A stretch of DNA of 64,000 bases from Pisaster brevispinus (lineage: Eukaryota > Echinodermata > Asteroidea > Forcipulatida > Asteriidae), in assembly GCA_023634235.1 (NCBI GenBank), contig JAMKCF010000007.1:21458592-21522591 (forward strand), written 5' to 3'. The translations under genes and the position numbers were made by a program. Below the pieces are notes generated by a model. It searched no databases, had not been told where the DNA came from, and saw nothing but the letters and a program-made list of their open reading frames with translations. Shown here piece by piece: positions 36,547-47,270 of the stretch; position 1 is the stretch's first letter; each line of letters begins with the position of its first letter.

Positions 36547-39182
36547 TCACTCTTTAGCATTCATGTCATGTTTGAGTTTAGCCAAGGCCACCAGCCTTCC
36601 ATCACGCCATTGACGTCTCTCCTGTAGTTGATCAAGTGGAAATCTTGCGGCACTTTCTGTAAAAATAGCCTTGCTTCCTTCTTCCTTGAAGGTTGGAGGT
36701 GGCCCAAATGATGAAGTCACTCTGTTGATAGTGGGACCATAACGTTCCATGTAGTTGGCTGTACCTAAACAAGTTAAGAATTTCTCGGATTTTAAAAACA
36801 AAATAAAAGAATACAAGAATGAAAAAATGGCGGACTTATTCACAATGAGGCAAAGTTTTAAGTCCATTTGGTGGTTTTGTAAGTTTTTGTTGATAATTCT
36901 TACCCTCGGCATTGAGGTGAATGACTTCAAATGGTCCACAGAAGGCATACCGCATTCCCAATCCAGCTGTGAAAACCTTGTCCACGTCTTCTGATGACAT
37001 CACACCATCCTGTGCACAGAAAAAGTGACAAAGCTCATAATAATGAGTGGAAAAACCTGAATGTCCGTCACTTCCAGTCGTTTTATTGTAGTAAATTTAC
37101 CCAAGCGCTACATCATTTTGTACCTAATTAAGATAAAATCGTCTGCTCAGGACTATAAGGTCGTTAGTGCAAATTGTATGGATGCCATAAAATTGCTTTT
37201 TGCATATTTTTGAGCCCCTGGTAAATGGGGTTTATTGTTAAAGAGGTGGTCTTCAGAGTATTTGTTTGGCAAAAAGAAACATGCATTTTCAAAGTAAAAC
37301 ATTTATTTGTTGCTTTTGATTAATTTTTTCAAATTTACACAAATTTTTCATTAAATGACTTTTTACTGATTACAAGTTTGAAATTACAATTAACGACCGA
37401 GTCAACAATATGCCAGGATTTATAACCATAATTTTTATTATGAACCATCATCACCGAAGAAATTGACAATTATTAGATCAGCTGATTGAACATATATCGA
37501 ACATGATTACAGAGCAAAAAAGTTGTATCCGACACGTGACTTATAAGGTCACATTTTGAAACATTTTTTAATCATCACCAAAGCTGCAGCCCTTACAGCA
37601 ACAGGACACTGATACTTACAGAAACCAACCTCCATGCTTCATTGATGAGGGCAAACTGCATACGGTTCAAAGCAAACCCATCAATCTCTTTCTTGACAGT
37701 CACAGGAACCTGACCAACTTCCTCCAGTAGTGACCGGGTCCGTGACACAATGGACTGGTCAGTCCAAGCGTTGGGTATGATCTCCACTAGAGGGCAATAG
37801 TACGGCGGGTTACACTGTAATCAAAGAAACAACAAAATACACACAACTCCAAACTACTATTCTCCTTCATGACCAAAAGCTGGTAAAGTGTCCCAAGTTC
37901 CTTGTTTGACACAGACCTGTCAATACTTACTGGATGGGCCACAATGCATTGGTTGCGCCGTTTGAGTTGATCAGTGAATTTAGATGGCACTATACAGGAT
38001 ACAGAACTACAAAGGACAGTAGAATCATCAGCGTACTGTTCCATCTGCGTAAAGACTTTCCTCTTGAGATCTTCATTCTCTGGCACACATTCCTGACAAG
38101 AAACAATTCAAATCAACTCATAAAATGTTAAAGATAGGGTACACATCATGATCAAAGTCTTGTGGTACCCATCACTGAGAGAAATGTTTTCTGGGTTAAA
38201 GTGAACATCGTAAACTTGTTATGATTTTATGACAAAAATAAATCCAATGTCAAAATAACTGTGAACCAACCTGCACATGCAAGGCACCAGTGACTGCATC
38301 CTTCATCTCCATGGTGACACTGATTAGAGCCCTCTGTTGCTCAGGAGACAGTGAGCCTCTTAGCAGACCAGACTTCTTTAGTTCCTCTAGCTGCTTTTCA
38401 ATGTCAGCAAGGGCATTGGTCAACTGAAAGATAATCAATCTGTTAGTATTCAGAAAAATTCAATTGGTGAGGTACCAAGAGAGGAGGGGAGACAAAACAA
38501 GAAAGTTCCTTAAGTTTAACTGTCCAATTGTTTTGTTTTTCTTGGTGGACAGTGAGGGAGAAAAACCCTAAATAAGCTTACCTGTGATTGTTCAATGTCG
38601 TATATAGTGACATTGTAACCTGCACCGACAAAAATCAAGGCCCAACTCCTTCCAATCAGACCACTGTAAAAGAAGGGAAAAGAAGGAAGAATGGTTCAGC
38701 AAGGCCTTACCCCTTACTCCTTAGGCCCACTTGCCTGCAGGTGACTTCAATCCTCCACTATCTTCCACTCTTATGCTCTTGTCACTTCACACCAACATGC
38801 TTGGACTTGTATAAGATTGGAATGCCTGACCCAGCACTTGTGATTTGGGCCTGCAGCCGGCCCTCAGTCCTTCTAAATCCTTCATTACAACAAAGTTGGG
38901 CCAATTCTAGAGTTCGGGTGGCCGGAACCAGAATGATTATACTAAAAGGACTGACAACCTTATCATGCCACAGCCATTTCACGTGACAACTGACAGGGTA
39001 TCCATCTGACCATTCTGACATACTCCTAGAACTATGATGAGGTTTGTTCCGCTATCGTCTACACGGCCGTGGAGCGATAGTGGAACGCACATAGTTCTAC
39101 GAGAACAACTGACATACCTGCCAATAATTCCAATCTTTCCTTTTCTGGTTGAAGCTGTTGGTTCTGCTGTTGAATCTGCCAT
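36547..39182 (-). CDS. CRYL1: lambda-crystallin homolog / L-gulonate 3-dehydrogenase, copy B
   Basis: Seven exons: 39182-39118, 38663-38582, 38423-38271, 38092-37931, 37814-37620, 37009-36904 and 36764-36547, 326 aa. Exon lengths equal copy A except the first (one codon shorter). The Rossmann GSGLIG, active Ser (SSVSC), AHP His, PLVE Glu and LNRMQFA Asn are all present, so it should be active. Exon 3 is identical in protein to copy A. Differences seen include FGS to FVG, T to V in SSTSC, M to V in SIMSRT, SNRLQY to LNRMQF, and E to K and A to T near the C-terminus; the N-terminal ~15 residues are the most diverged. It is head-to-head with the lysine-rich gene, about 1.0 kb between start codons. 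Intron 1 contains a foldback element. The role is as for copy A; subfunction is unknown. Confidence 0.94.
39027..39099. mobile_element. foldback element in CRYL1-B intron 1
   Basis: TAGAACTATG (39027-39036) pairs with CATAGTTCTA (39090-39099), and GTTCCGCTATCG (39046-39057) pairs with CGATAGTGGAAC (39075-39086), one mismatch. The loop contains the palindrome CACGGCCGTG. It is related to the inner stem at 33656-33701. Confidence 0.75.
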
Positions 39183-40208
39183 TTTACTCCAAACTGGTGT
39201 GACTTGTACTTAGTAGACTTGTGTTGAATATTCTTTATTTTAGTCAGTGGCTGTAATTTATGACAAAGTTATGAACAAAACATGGCACTCAAATTTCAAG
39301 CTATATGCGGAGTTGCAATATAAATTGTAACCCTCCGACCATTGGGAGGGAGGATGGAGGGTTACAATTATCATAACTATTTTTCCTCATAGTACTTTTT
39401 TGCTTTTCAAAATTATGGCTGTTGCTATTTAATGATTATTGGCATCAATTGCTATAAAGAATATAACTTTCTTGGACTTGACTCTTGAGGATGTAATCAG
39501 TCTCAATCTTATTAAGTTCTTTGGTTTTAACTTTTAAATGTTTTAATTCACCGGTTCGTGAAATGTAGTTCAACATGGGAACACAAATCAGGAGGATATT
39601 ATAGATAGATTTAGGTTGCTCAATGACTCAAACTCATGAATGTCCTCCTTTCTCGTCTAATGTCAGAAATAATGTTTAGCTGAATACCTGAGTCCTGACT
39701 ACTTTAAAGTTTATATTTTTTCCCCACATATTTATTATAGATAATAAAGATTAAATTTACCTTTGTTTGTAACCGATTGTTGCAAACGCCTACCTCTATC
39801 TAGATCTCAGCTGGTCTGTCCTCCACATCCACAAAATTATCTCAGGCCATCTTGTAATCTCATAATAGGCCTACCGTTGATTAGAAAAAAACAATACTCA
39901 ATAGACTTTGACCACTTGTAAACAAACATACCCATTGAAGGGGAACGAGCGACACTATATGTTCTGGGTACGCGTTGTGCTTCTATGTCCCGTACCCGTA
40001 CGCGCAGAACAACAGAAAACTACATAACCCCGGCCAAAGTTAGAGGAAAATATAAAAACAATTAACCGTAAGAGGGCGTTATTGCCGGGCGATTATTTGA
40101 CAAAAGAGGGCGCTCTAGCAAAAGGCGGATCGTTGACATTTTTTGAAGTTTATTTCAACAACATAATCTTACCCAGATAGAAGCTACAAAACTGCATATC
40201 CAACAAAA
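39183..40208. promoter_or_regulatory. divergent intergenic region between CRYL1-B and the lysine-rich gene
   Basis: About 1.0 kb separates the two start codons, so the promoters of both genes should lie here. A perfect 14-bp stem (AATTGTAACCCTCC at 39323-39336 with GGAGGGTTACAATT at 39356-39369) lies near the CRYL1 end. A CpG-richer patch around 39950-40130 has GGGTACGCG, CCCGTACCCGTACGCG and two GAGGGCG words, the second GAGGGCGCT; it probably marks the promoter of the plus-strand gene. No TATA box is convincing. Confidence 0.5.
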
Positions 40209-43200
40209 ATGGGAAGTAGTTCAAGGTAAAGATAGTAACCATCGGTTTTAATTTATGTACTTTGATCCTCATAAAACCAAATAACATGTCAAAAATGAGG
40301 CTATATGTCTATACGTCCAATTTCCGGACATTAGAACTTCTAAAAAAAAAAGTTCTATTCTCTACCTACTACACAATAAAGTTGAGTGAGAGTTGTGGTT
40401 GCACAGACTCACACGGAGCTTGGTGGTGAATGCAGCAGGAGGTCAACAACCTGTGTCCTACCAAGTCAATTTGCTCGAGTCCTATTTAACTGTTTTCGTT
40501 GGTCTCAAGTTGGACCCAGTGCAGTCAGTACTAACTGGGGAGCTGTACTCGATCCTTTTTTTTAAACTTGTTTAAGTTTTCAAAAATATTTTTTACATCT
40601 TTGGTTGTACACTGGCGCCCCAGACAAACTCTCTCTCCCACACAATGCAATCGATAATTTGCTATGATTTTCCGAACACCCAGCCTAAAAAAAATGACCC
40701 AAATTGACAAAAAGACAAAATAAAATAGCTCAAAAATCGCCTACATTCTCAATACGTCAAAGATGCAACATCAGCACAGGCATTTAATTGTACATATGTA
40801 CTCAATTTTTGTGTGTTCCAAATCAATAGTTTTTAAGTCTACAAGTCTCAAGAGGAGAAACATTGTCAATAAGTCTGGCCTACTCATTGGGCTATCATTG
40901 CCGTTGCGTTGTTGTCACTGTGTAGATCATGTGGTCACATCACTCACATGTCTGGTTTGCCGTTGATGCATTATGCATTCTAGGTAGTGGATGTAAATCA
41001 ATGACTGTATTAAGCACACTGGTTACAGGTGCTGCAGCAAGTGGGCACGTTCAAGCATGAGCAATGTAACTTCTAGGGGGGAGGCTGTTAGAAAGAATGG
41101 TCTAATATAGGAATTACAAAATGTTTGCTCTTGATTGAACAATGCAACTCTCAACTGTAGCCTTATAAAACACCCACCCATATTCATACAAAAACCTACT
41201 GCAAAAGTATTGAAAGCAATGGGAGTAGCAAATGCAATCTGCAAAGCAATATGATCATTTTGGTGTACTTTTATGAAAAATCTGTATGTAATTATTGACC
41301 CACATTGGAAATTACACGGGATAGTCATAGCAGTTAGTATCATAAACAAAGATATGATGAGTATGACTGCTTGTAGCCCTGGTAGGATATCAGTGTTTGT
41401 TCCAACTGAGGAGTCCAACCTGGGCTAGACTGCTTGGTGACTGAAGGCCTTGCTGATATGAATTGCTACAGACCTAGCGCCATAATAGACAGTTTTCAGT
41501 TAATGAAAATTTGTGGGACATGGCATCAATGAGCATTGATAAACACTGCAATGGCATCCAATATTTTCATTTTCTCAATTAATATTTTTTGATCTTTGAA
41601 CTGTGTAGGGGAAAAAGTTCTAAGGAAGAAGGCAGATCTAGTAAGCGTCATGTAAGCAGCAGTAGTAGTGAGGACAGCACATCGGGTAGTTCATCTTCAG
41701 GTAATTTATTCTTGGCATGTTTAACAAGACACTTTCTGAAGATACATTTAATTAATCAATGTGACAACTCCTGCCTTTTCCCAGATTTGCCTTTGTAAAT
41801 TCAAATGTACAAGGAAACTCATATTAGGGGGCCTGAGGGAGAGCACAAGGTTGCTGAGTTGGGACTCAGCCCCCACTTGCCCTTCCCCCTGGTCTGTGGT
41901 GATGCGATTACTCCTATATATGTTAAGGTTTTGCAGTTTATTGCATACTATTATACTATCATGATCTTGCTTGGCCGATTCTAAACTATTTTTATATGTA
42001 AAATAAGAAAATTTATTTAAAACTGTTCCCATGCAGAGTCTGAGTCAGAATCTAAGATTCATTTCAAGAAGCAGAAAGTTGACTCAGCAACTAAGAAGCA
42101 GCGGAAACGGGAAAAGAAACGAGAACGAGAGAAGAAGAAAAAGAAGGAAACAAGTGAGAATGAAATCTTAGGAGATCTTAGTTTTTTAACAGGGTAAAGG
42201 TTTTTAATTGTTATTTTTTGCAACATCTTCCAATTGAAAAAGATGGAGTAAATGTGTTGTCAGATCTGAGTACTTTCCCATGAAGAATTTCTTGTGTGTA
42301 ATTTGTAAGAATTGTTTCTTTTTCAGTAAAGGTGGAAGTGAGCCAAAAACAGAACCAAAAATATTAGTACTTTTTTTGTAATTAATGAAAGGACCACATT
42401 ATACAGTACAATGTATATTCTGCACAATCAAACCCAAAATACTTGTGCTTTATTTTTTGTACAGATAAAATCTCCAAGGATGATTTTTACCACAAGAGCA
42501 CAGAGTTCAGATTATGGCTCGTGGAAGAGGTAAAGTATATAACATTTTCCCCTAAAATTAGATGCCCAAAATATATACCTGGTCGTCATTTCTTGTTATT
42601 TCTTGTGTCTATTAATTAAACTGTAATTTGTTTGTGTCACTGTACAGAAGGGCAAGTACTTTGATCAGCTAACAGGTGCAAAGGCCAAGAACTATTTCAA
42701 GAAATTTGTGAAGAGATGGAACGCGGGGAAACTTGCAAAGGTTAGTATTTAGTCGATACCTTGCCTTAGTTCTATCACTTAGTTGTTGTTCCATTCTTTA
42801 ACCCTCCTGCCTATTGACCCTTTTAAGCCATTCAAAAATCGATTCCCTTTTCCTTTAGCTTTGTACACACTCTTTAGCTTTACATTTGGATCAATTGTAC
42901 ACAACCATGCTTGATTAGTGAAGCATGCAGTTATTGTTTTTGATGGTAAAACCATGGGCTCCACTATCTACCAGATAGTACAAGGGGTTGTATGTTTTAA
43001 TATATGAAATTCCCACTAAAAAGTGTGATATTTAATGTATCTTTTTTTCTTTTTTCTACTGCAGAAATTTTACAGAGGAATAGATCATGAGGACGCCAGA
43101 GCATCTCTTACCAAATATAAATGGAAGGTGATTATGTTCATTTGGCTCTTTGTTTTTACGGCTGCATTTATCATTACTGATGCACAACTTTCTCTCAACT

Positions 43201-45397
43201 ATTTTTACCACAGACAGACCCAGGAAGCTCAGCAGTCACTTAACTTGACCAAACTAGTTGCATGATTTCACTTTAATCTCAGAAACTCTTTCTAATTCCC
43301 CTTTAGTTTGCAGAGCGTCACACACCCACAAAGAAGCTTGATATTGCCAGCTACGATAACAGACATAATACAACGCGCAGTGGGGATCACATGACCCCGG
43401 TGGCTGACGGTCTCATGAAACCTAAGACCTTCTCAACCTTTGGCAAATCAGCAGCATCTGGGTCAACAGACAACCAGATTGGACCAAGTCGACCTGTACA
43501 GGGTCCAAGTCGACCTGTCCAAGGACCTTCAAGGCCAGTACAGGGACCTATGCGGCCAGTAAGAAATCATATCATTGTAATATGTGTGTTTTTCCTTCCA
43601 AATTTTGTGTATTCTTTAATGATGGTGGCAATATATCAATGTGGTACAATGTAAAACTACAGGTAAACATTTGTTTTCTTTTGTTTTAGGGATTTATGAA
43701 TTGAAATGTTTCAGAATCAATCAGTTCTTTTTTTCTTCTTTTTTATCCTTCTTGTGCCTTCTAGCCGTCTTTGTCACAAGCAGAGTATGAGAATACACAA
43801 GAGCAGAAAATGAAGCAACTCAGGAAAGAGCGAAAACAATTCAGAGAACACGATAAAATGGTAAGCAAAATTTAAAAACTCTCTTTAAAAGATAAGTCTA
43901 GCAAAAGTGTGGTGAAAACAGCCCAAGAATCTTGGGTTTTGTTGGAGTGGTAATTTCATACTAAATGAGCATATCATGAATAACTGAAGTTATGGTAAGA
44001 AATTGTTTACATTTAGACCATTTCATGTTTACATTGACAGTGATTGTGAAAGTGAATGACATTTTTTGTCTGCAGGTAATGGAAGAGCTTGTACCGAAGG
44101 CTACTGGCCACGAGGCCAAGATTGAAAAGAGATTGCTGCGAGCAGAGAAGAGACAAAGAAGAGGAAACAGCCCTGAGACAAGAGAGTCATTCTTGTATGG
44201 GGGAAAGTAAGTAATAATAGCTGCTCTTATACAGCGCAATTCCAAAGAAATGATCATTGTGCTTCAAACATTACTCCTGGTCACTGGGCCATTTATTTCA
44301 TTCCTTAAACCATCTCAGCTCCCTAGAGAAATTACAGCCTGTGCTGCTAACTATGTAGCGCCCCAAGCTATTTCAATCAAACAAACCATTCTGCCCTCAC
44401 AGGTAACCATTTACTCCTGGGTGAAGAGAAGCAATTGTAGTTAAGTGTCTTACTAAAGGACACAAGTGTCACGGCCAGGATTCAAACCCACGCTCTGATG
44501 ACTTAGCCATAAGTACTTGAGTCCGATACACTAACTCATTTATTTGGCCACGACACGCCTCACCACATCAAGTCATAGAGGCAAACACACCTGTGAGCTT
44601 CAACAATTTCAAAACCTCACGATTGGTATTCTATGCATAAGACATTGTAACAAAATAACTTTTATTATCAAAGAGGAGAAAGTCTATTTGCGCAGCTGAG
44701 CCTTGGTTTCATCACACATTTTGGTTTCTTTTCAAGAAAACAACCGTTTGAGAAAAGACTACCGTGCTAGATTCTCTTTTAGGAGATGATGTTATTACTT
44801 TGACTCCATCAAATGTTTCCCTTTGTCTTTGACCAATAGGACTGACATTCAGTCACAGGTGGATGCACAGAGGCAGAAAAAGGAGCAGAGACGAGAGCAT
44901 TGGGAAAACAAAGCTGCCACCAAGGCAGAGGAATATCGAGCCAAGGAGAAGGCAAAGATGTCTGTAAGTACACCATGAAATAATGTCTCTTGTCATTCAA
45001 CTTACCTCCCAGACCTGTAGGACATCGGCATTTTATCTGATTTTCTTCTATTATTTACACATGTGATGATAAGCAATATTAAGTGAGTCAACTTGGGCAA
45101 TTTCTGAAGATTAACCAAACCTAATGTCTTTAATTAACTATTGTCTACAATACTCTTACAGCCAGTAAACCTTGTCTTGATGGCAAACTAAAACGCGGAA
45201 AGGCGTTAAATGATTATATTTACAGAAGCAATTTCAGCACACCAATTTAGTGGGGGTTTATCTACCATCCTCCTAAAACTCACAACCACATCTGGAAGTA
45301 AAAATCATTTGGAAATTGATTGTTATAACTATATTTTTGTACACAGGCACTACTGGAACTTGCAAGAGCAAACAAAAGTGAGAACGCACTCTGGTGA
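40209..45397 (+). CDS. lysine/serine-rich, probably nuclear protein, unnamed family
   Basis: Eleven exons join in frame: 40209-40225, 41609-41700, 42037-42153, 42465-42529, 42648-42740, 43065-43127, 43307-43558, 43765-43860, 44076-44206, 44840-44963, 45347-45397, giving 366 aa. Residues 1-42 are serine-rich (MGSSSRGKSSKEEG...). Residues ~50-75 are a lysine/arginine block like a nuclear localisation signal. A compact ordered region follows (~80-150) with EFRLWLVEEKGKYFDQL, YFKKFVKRWNAGKL and KKFYRGI; this is the conserved-looking core. Residues 208-233 hold three GPSRPVQ repeats plus a GPMRP. The C-terminal third is highly charged, probably coiled coil, ending ARANKSENALW. I do not recognise the family with certainty; composition suggests an RNA-processing or chromatin-associated role, which is only inference. 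The tiny first exon rests on phase and a start codon. A SINE sits antisense in the intron after exon 9. Confidence 0.85.
44212..44559 (-). mobile_element. tRNA-Leu-derived SINE, copy 1
   Basis: Read on the minus strand it starts GGCGTGTCGTGGCC, has a tRNA-like head with GTGGGTTTGAATCC (B-box), a body with AAGACACTTAACTACAATTG, GAGCTGAGATGGTTTAAGG and AAATGGCCCAGTGACC, and ends with a short ATTATTA tail. The same body and order occur in copy 2 at 57289-57632. The A-box is degraded here (TGGCCAAATAAAT). It is inserted immediately after the donor site of exon 9 of the lysine-rich gene, in antisense orientation. Confidence 0.88.
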
Positions 45398-45676
45398 TTG
45401 ACATGAAGGTGATTAAATTTGGTACAAGCACAGAGCTTACCGAAGATGAACTTTACACAACAATAAACAAACACTAGAGCTCCTTGTGTCTTTCCAAGTG
45501 TGCATACCAACAACTACTACCCTTTCAGGTATCCATATGTTTATGTTTGAACTTTCTTTGTGGTTGGATTTGTTGGGAATTGGCAACTAGATGTAAAATA
45601 CTTAAAATATTGCCAACAATATTGGTTTTAAAATGTTAACAGTATTTGGATTCAGTTTTCTTTTTTTCTTTTTTTA

Positions 45677-45682
45677 AATAAA
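45677..45682 (+). terminator. polyadenylation signal of the lysine-rich gene
   Basis: AATAAA about 280 nt past the stop at 45397, after a T-rich stretch. Another AATAAA lies near 46303. Confidence 0.55.
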
Positions 45683-47137
45683 TATTTTATGTTAAGGTAT
45701 AATTTTTTCGGATTCCCTAATGACTTCAAAATGTGTACTAAAGATTTTATTTTTGTAAAATAATATACTTTTATTTGATACAATTCTTGTGTCATCAAAT
45801 TTGTGAAGGGTTATTTCTTGCTCTGTTAGAGTCGGTATACAATAGCTTATAGGCTATTAGAAGAAAAAAATAAATACATGTGCAAGATAATCAATTTAAT
45901 GAGACAATAGAGATAGGGATCCAAACTTGTACACACATTTGAATGTAGTTTCATGTGGTTTTGCCGGAATCTATATTTTAAGATTTAAATGCAGGACTCG
46001 AGAATCAGGTTTTTGTTTTCAATTATTAATCAAACTCTACTAGAAATGCAAATCTGCTCCTGGTATCCAGGCTCCCAATCACTAACTGCTATGCAGAATG
46101 TTTGATAGGCACCAGCTTAACCATCAGCTTCACTTTGATCCCCACAGTTGCGAGAGTTAGAAATCCAAGATGGCTGCTGTGAAAGAAGTCTGTTTCATGA
46201 TATAATTAAAGACTTTTTAGTCTGAAATTTCTTTTTATCTATATTATTATAAGTTTTGAATGTACAGTTTAATTGCTTTAACAAATTTCTTACTACTGAT
46301 TAAATAAAACAATAACAAACAGTGACAGTTTTCTTCATGGTTCATACTTGTGGTGTGGCTTACAATAAGAACAGGACAATGTAAAAGAATTTCACCTTGA
46401 CATTTCTTCGTGATTTTCCTCCAAAAAGCAACTGTGAATGTTACTTTGTTTAATTATTTGCAAATTAACTTATGGTCAAAACTATTTACTAAGATAAATA
46501 TAATGGGCAGGATAACATTGCATTGAAAATTAAAATTGTCTTTAATAAGTTTGGATAAAAAATAGTTGTTTGGGCTACCTCTCTAAATTACAAGAATAAT
46601 GTTTGGGCTACCTCTCCAAATTATTATAATATTTTGTATTGTTTATTTATTGTGGTTTTTTTTTTTTTTTTTTTTTGGGGGGGGAGTTAAAAAGAGTGAC
46701 AAAGTAAATAAATAACAACTGTACCAGCCTATAAGTGACCTTGACTGGGTAAAAAATAACACATGCTAAACATTTACTATTCCAAATACTTGTTATATCA
46801 CAAATATACTAACAAGATATCCCTACAAAATTCAATCAAACTCTGTGAAGAATTAACCGACACTGAAAAGTGCATGAAAAAAATACATAATCTAAAAAAT
46901 TTACTGATTGTTTGAACTGAACAGATTGGCACTGAAACCTTGAAGGGACACAGTAACCCCAGAAAGGTTCACATAGTTGTATGTCCATGAAAAAATAATG
47001 CATTTCTCAACATTCAAAAAACACCAAAATGTATGAAATATTTCAGGGCTTTTGCATATATCGGTTCAGAATTATTACTTGTTCGCTGGTTCACACTTTG
47101 TCTAGACATAATCAAACAGGTTTTTTTTAAGAGTTCC

Positions 47138-47270
47138 CCGGGCTCATTTCACAAAGTGCGAATCGATCTTAACTGATAAGCAAAGTGTGATGTCACAATA
47201 CAAATCACTATGGTAATACTGACAATTTATCTTAAGATGAATCTTGGTGGTTTGAGAAATTGAGCCCTGG
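47138..47270. mobile_element. MITE-like element with GGGCTCATTTC termini
   Basis: CCGGGCTCATTTCACAAAG at the left pairs imperfectly with TTTGAGAAATTGAGCCCTGG at the right. Inside are GATCTTAACTGATAAGC, GTCACAATACAAATCACTATGG and CTTAAGATGAATC. A related, more eroded copy is at 30452-30594. Confidence 0.7.

Larger units (their letters stand above)
34475..39300. repeat. tandem segmental duplication, right unit
   Basis: It begins with a copy of the RPL24 promoter-side sequence (CRE kept at 34584-34591), is interrupted by ~1.3 kb of unrelated DNA (34690-35995), then continues with the match to 28245 onward and CRYL1 copy B. The right boundary is near or just beyond the copy B start codon. Confidence 0.75.

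Noticed and set aside
41023..41418. 131-codon minus-strand frame
   Set aside because: Some hydrophobic stretches but no family match and no splice context; it lies in the first intron of the lysine-rich gene.
46659..46684. T-run/G-run as a processed pseudogene tail
   Set aside because: No coding or gene-like sequence adjoins it; simple low-complexity DNA.
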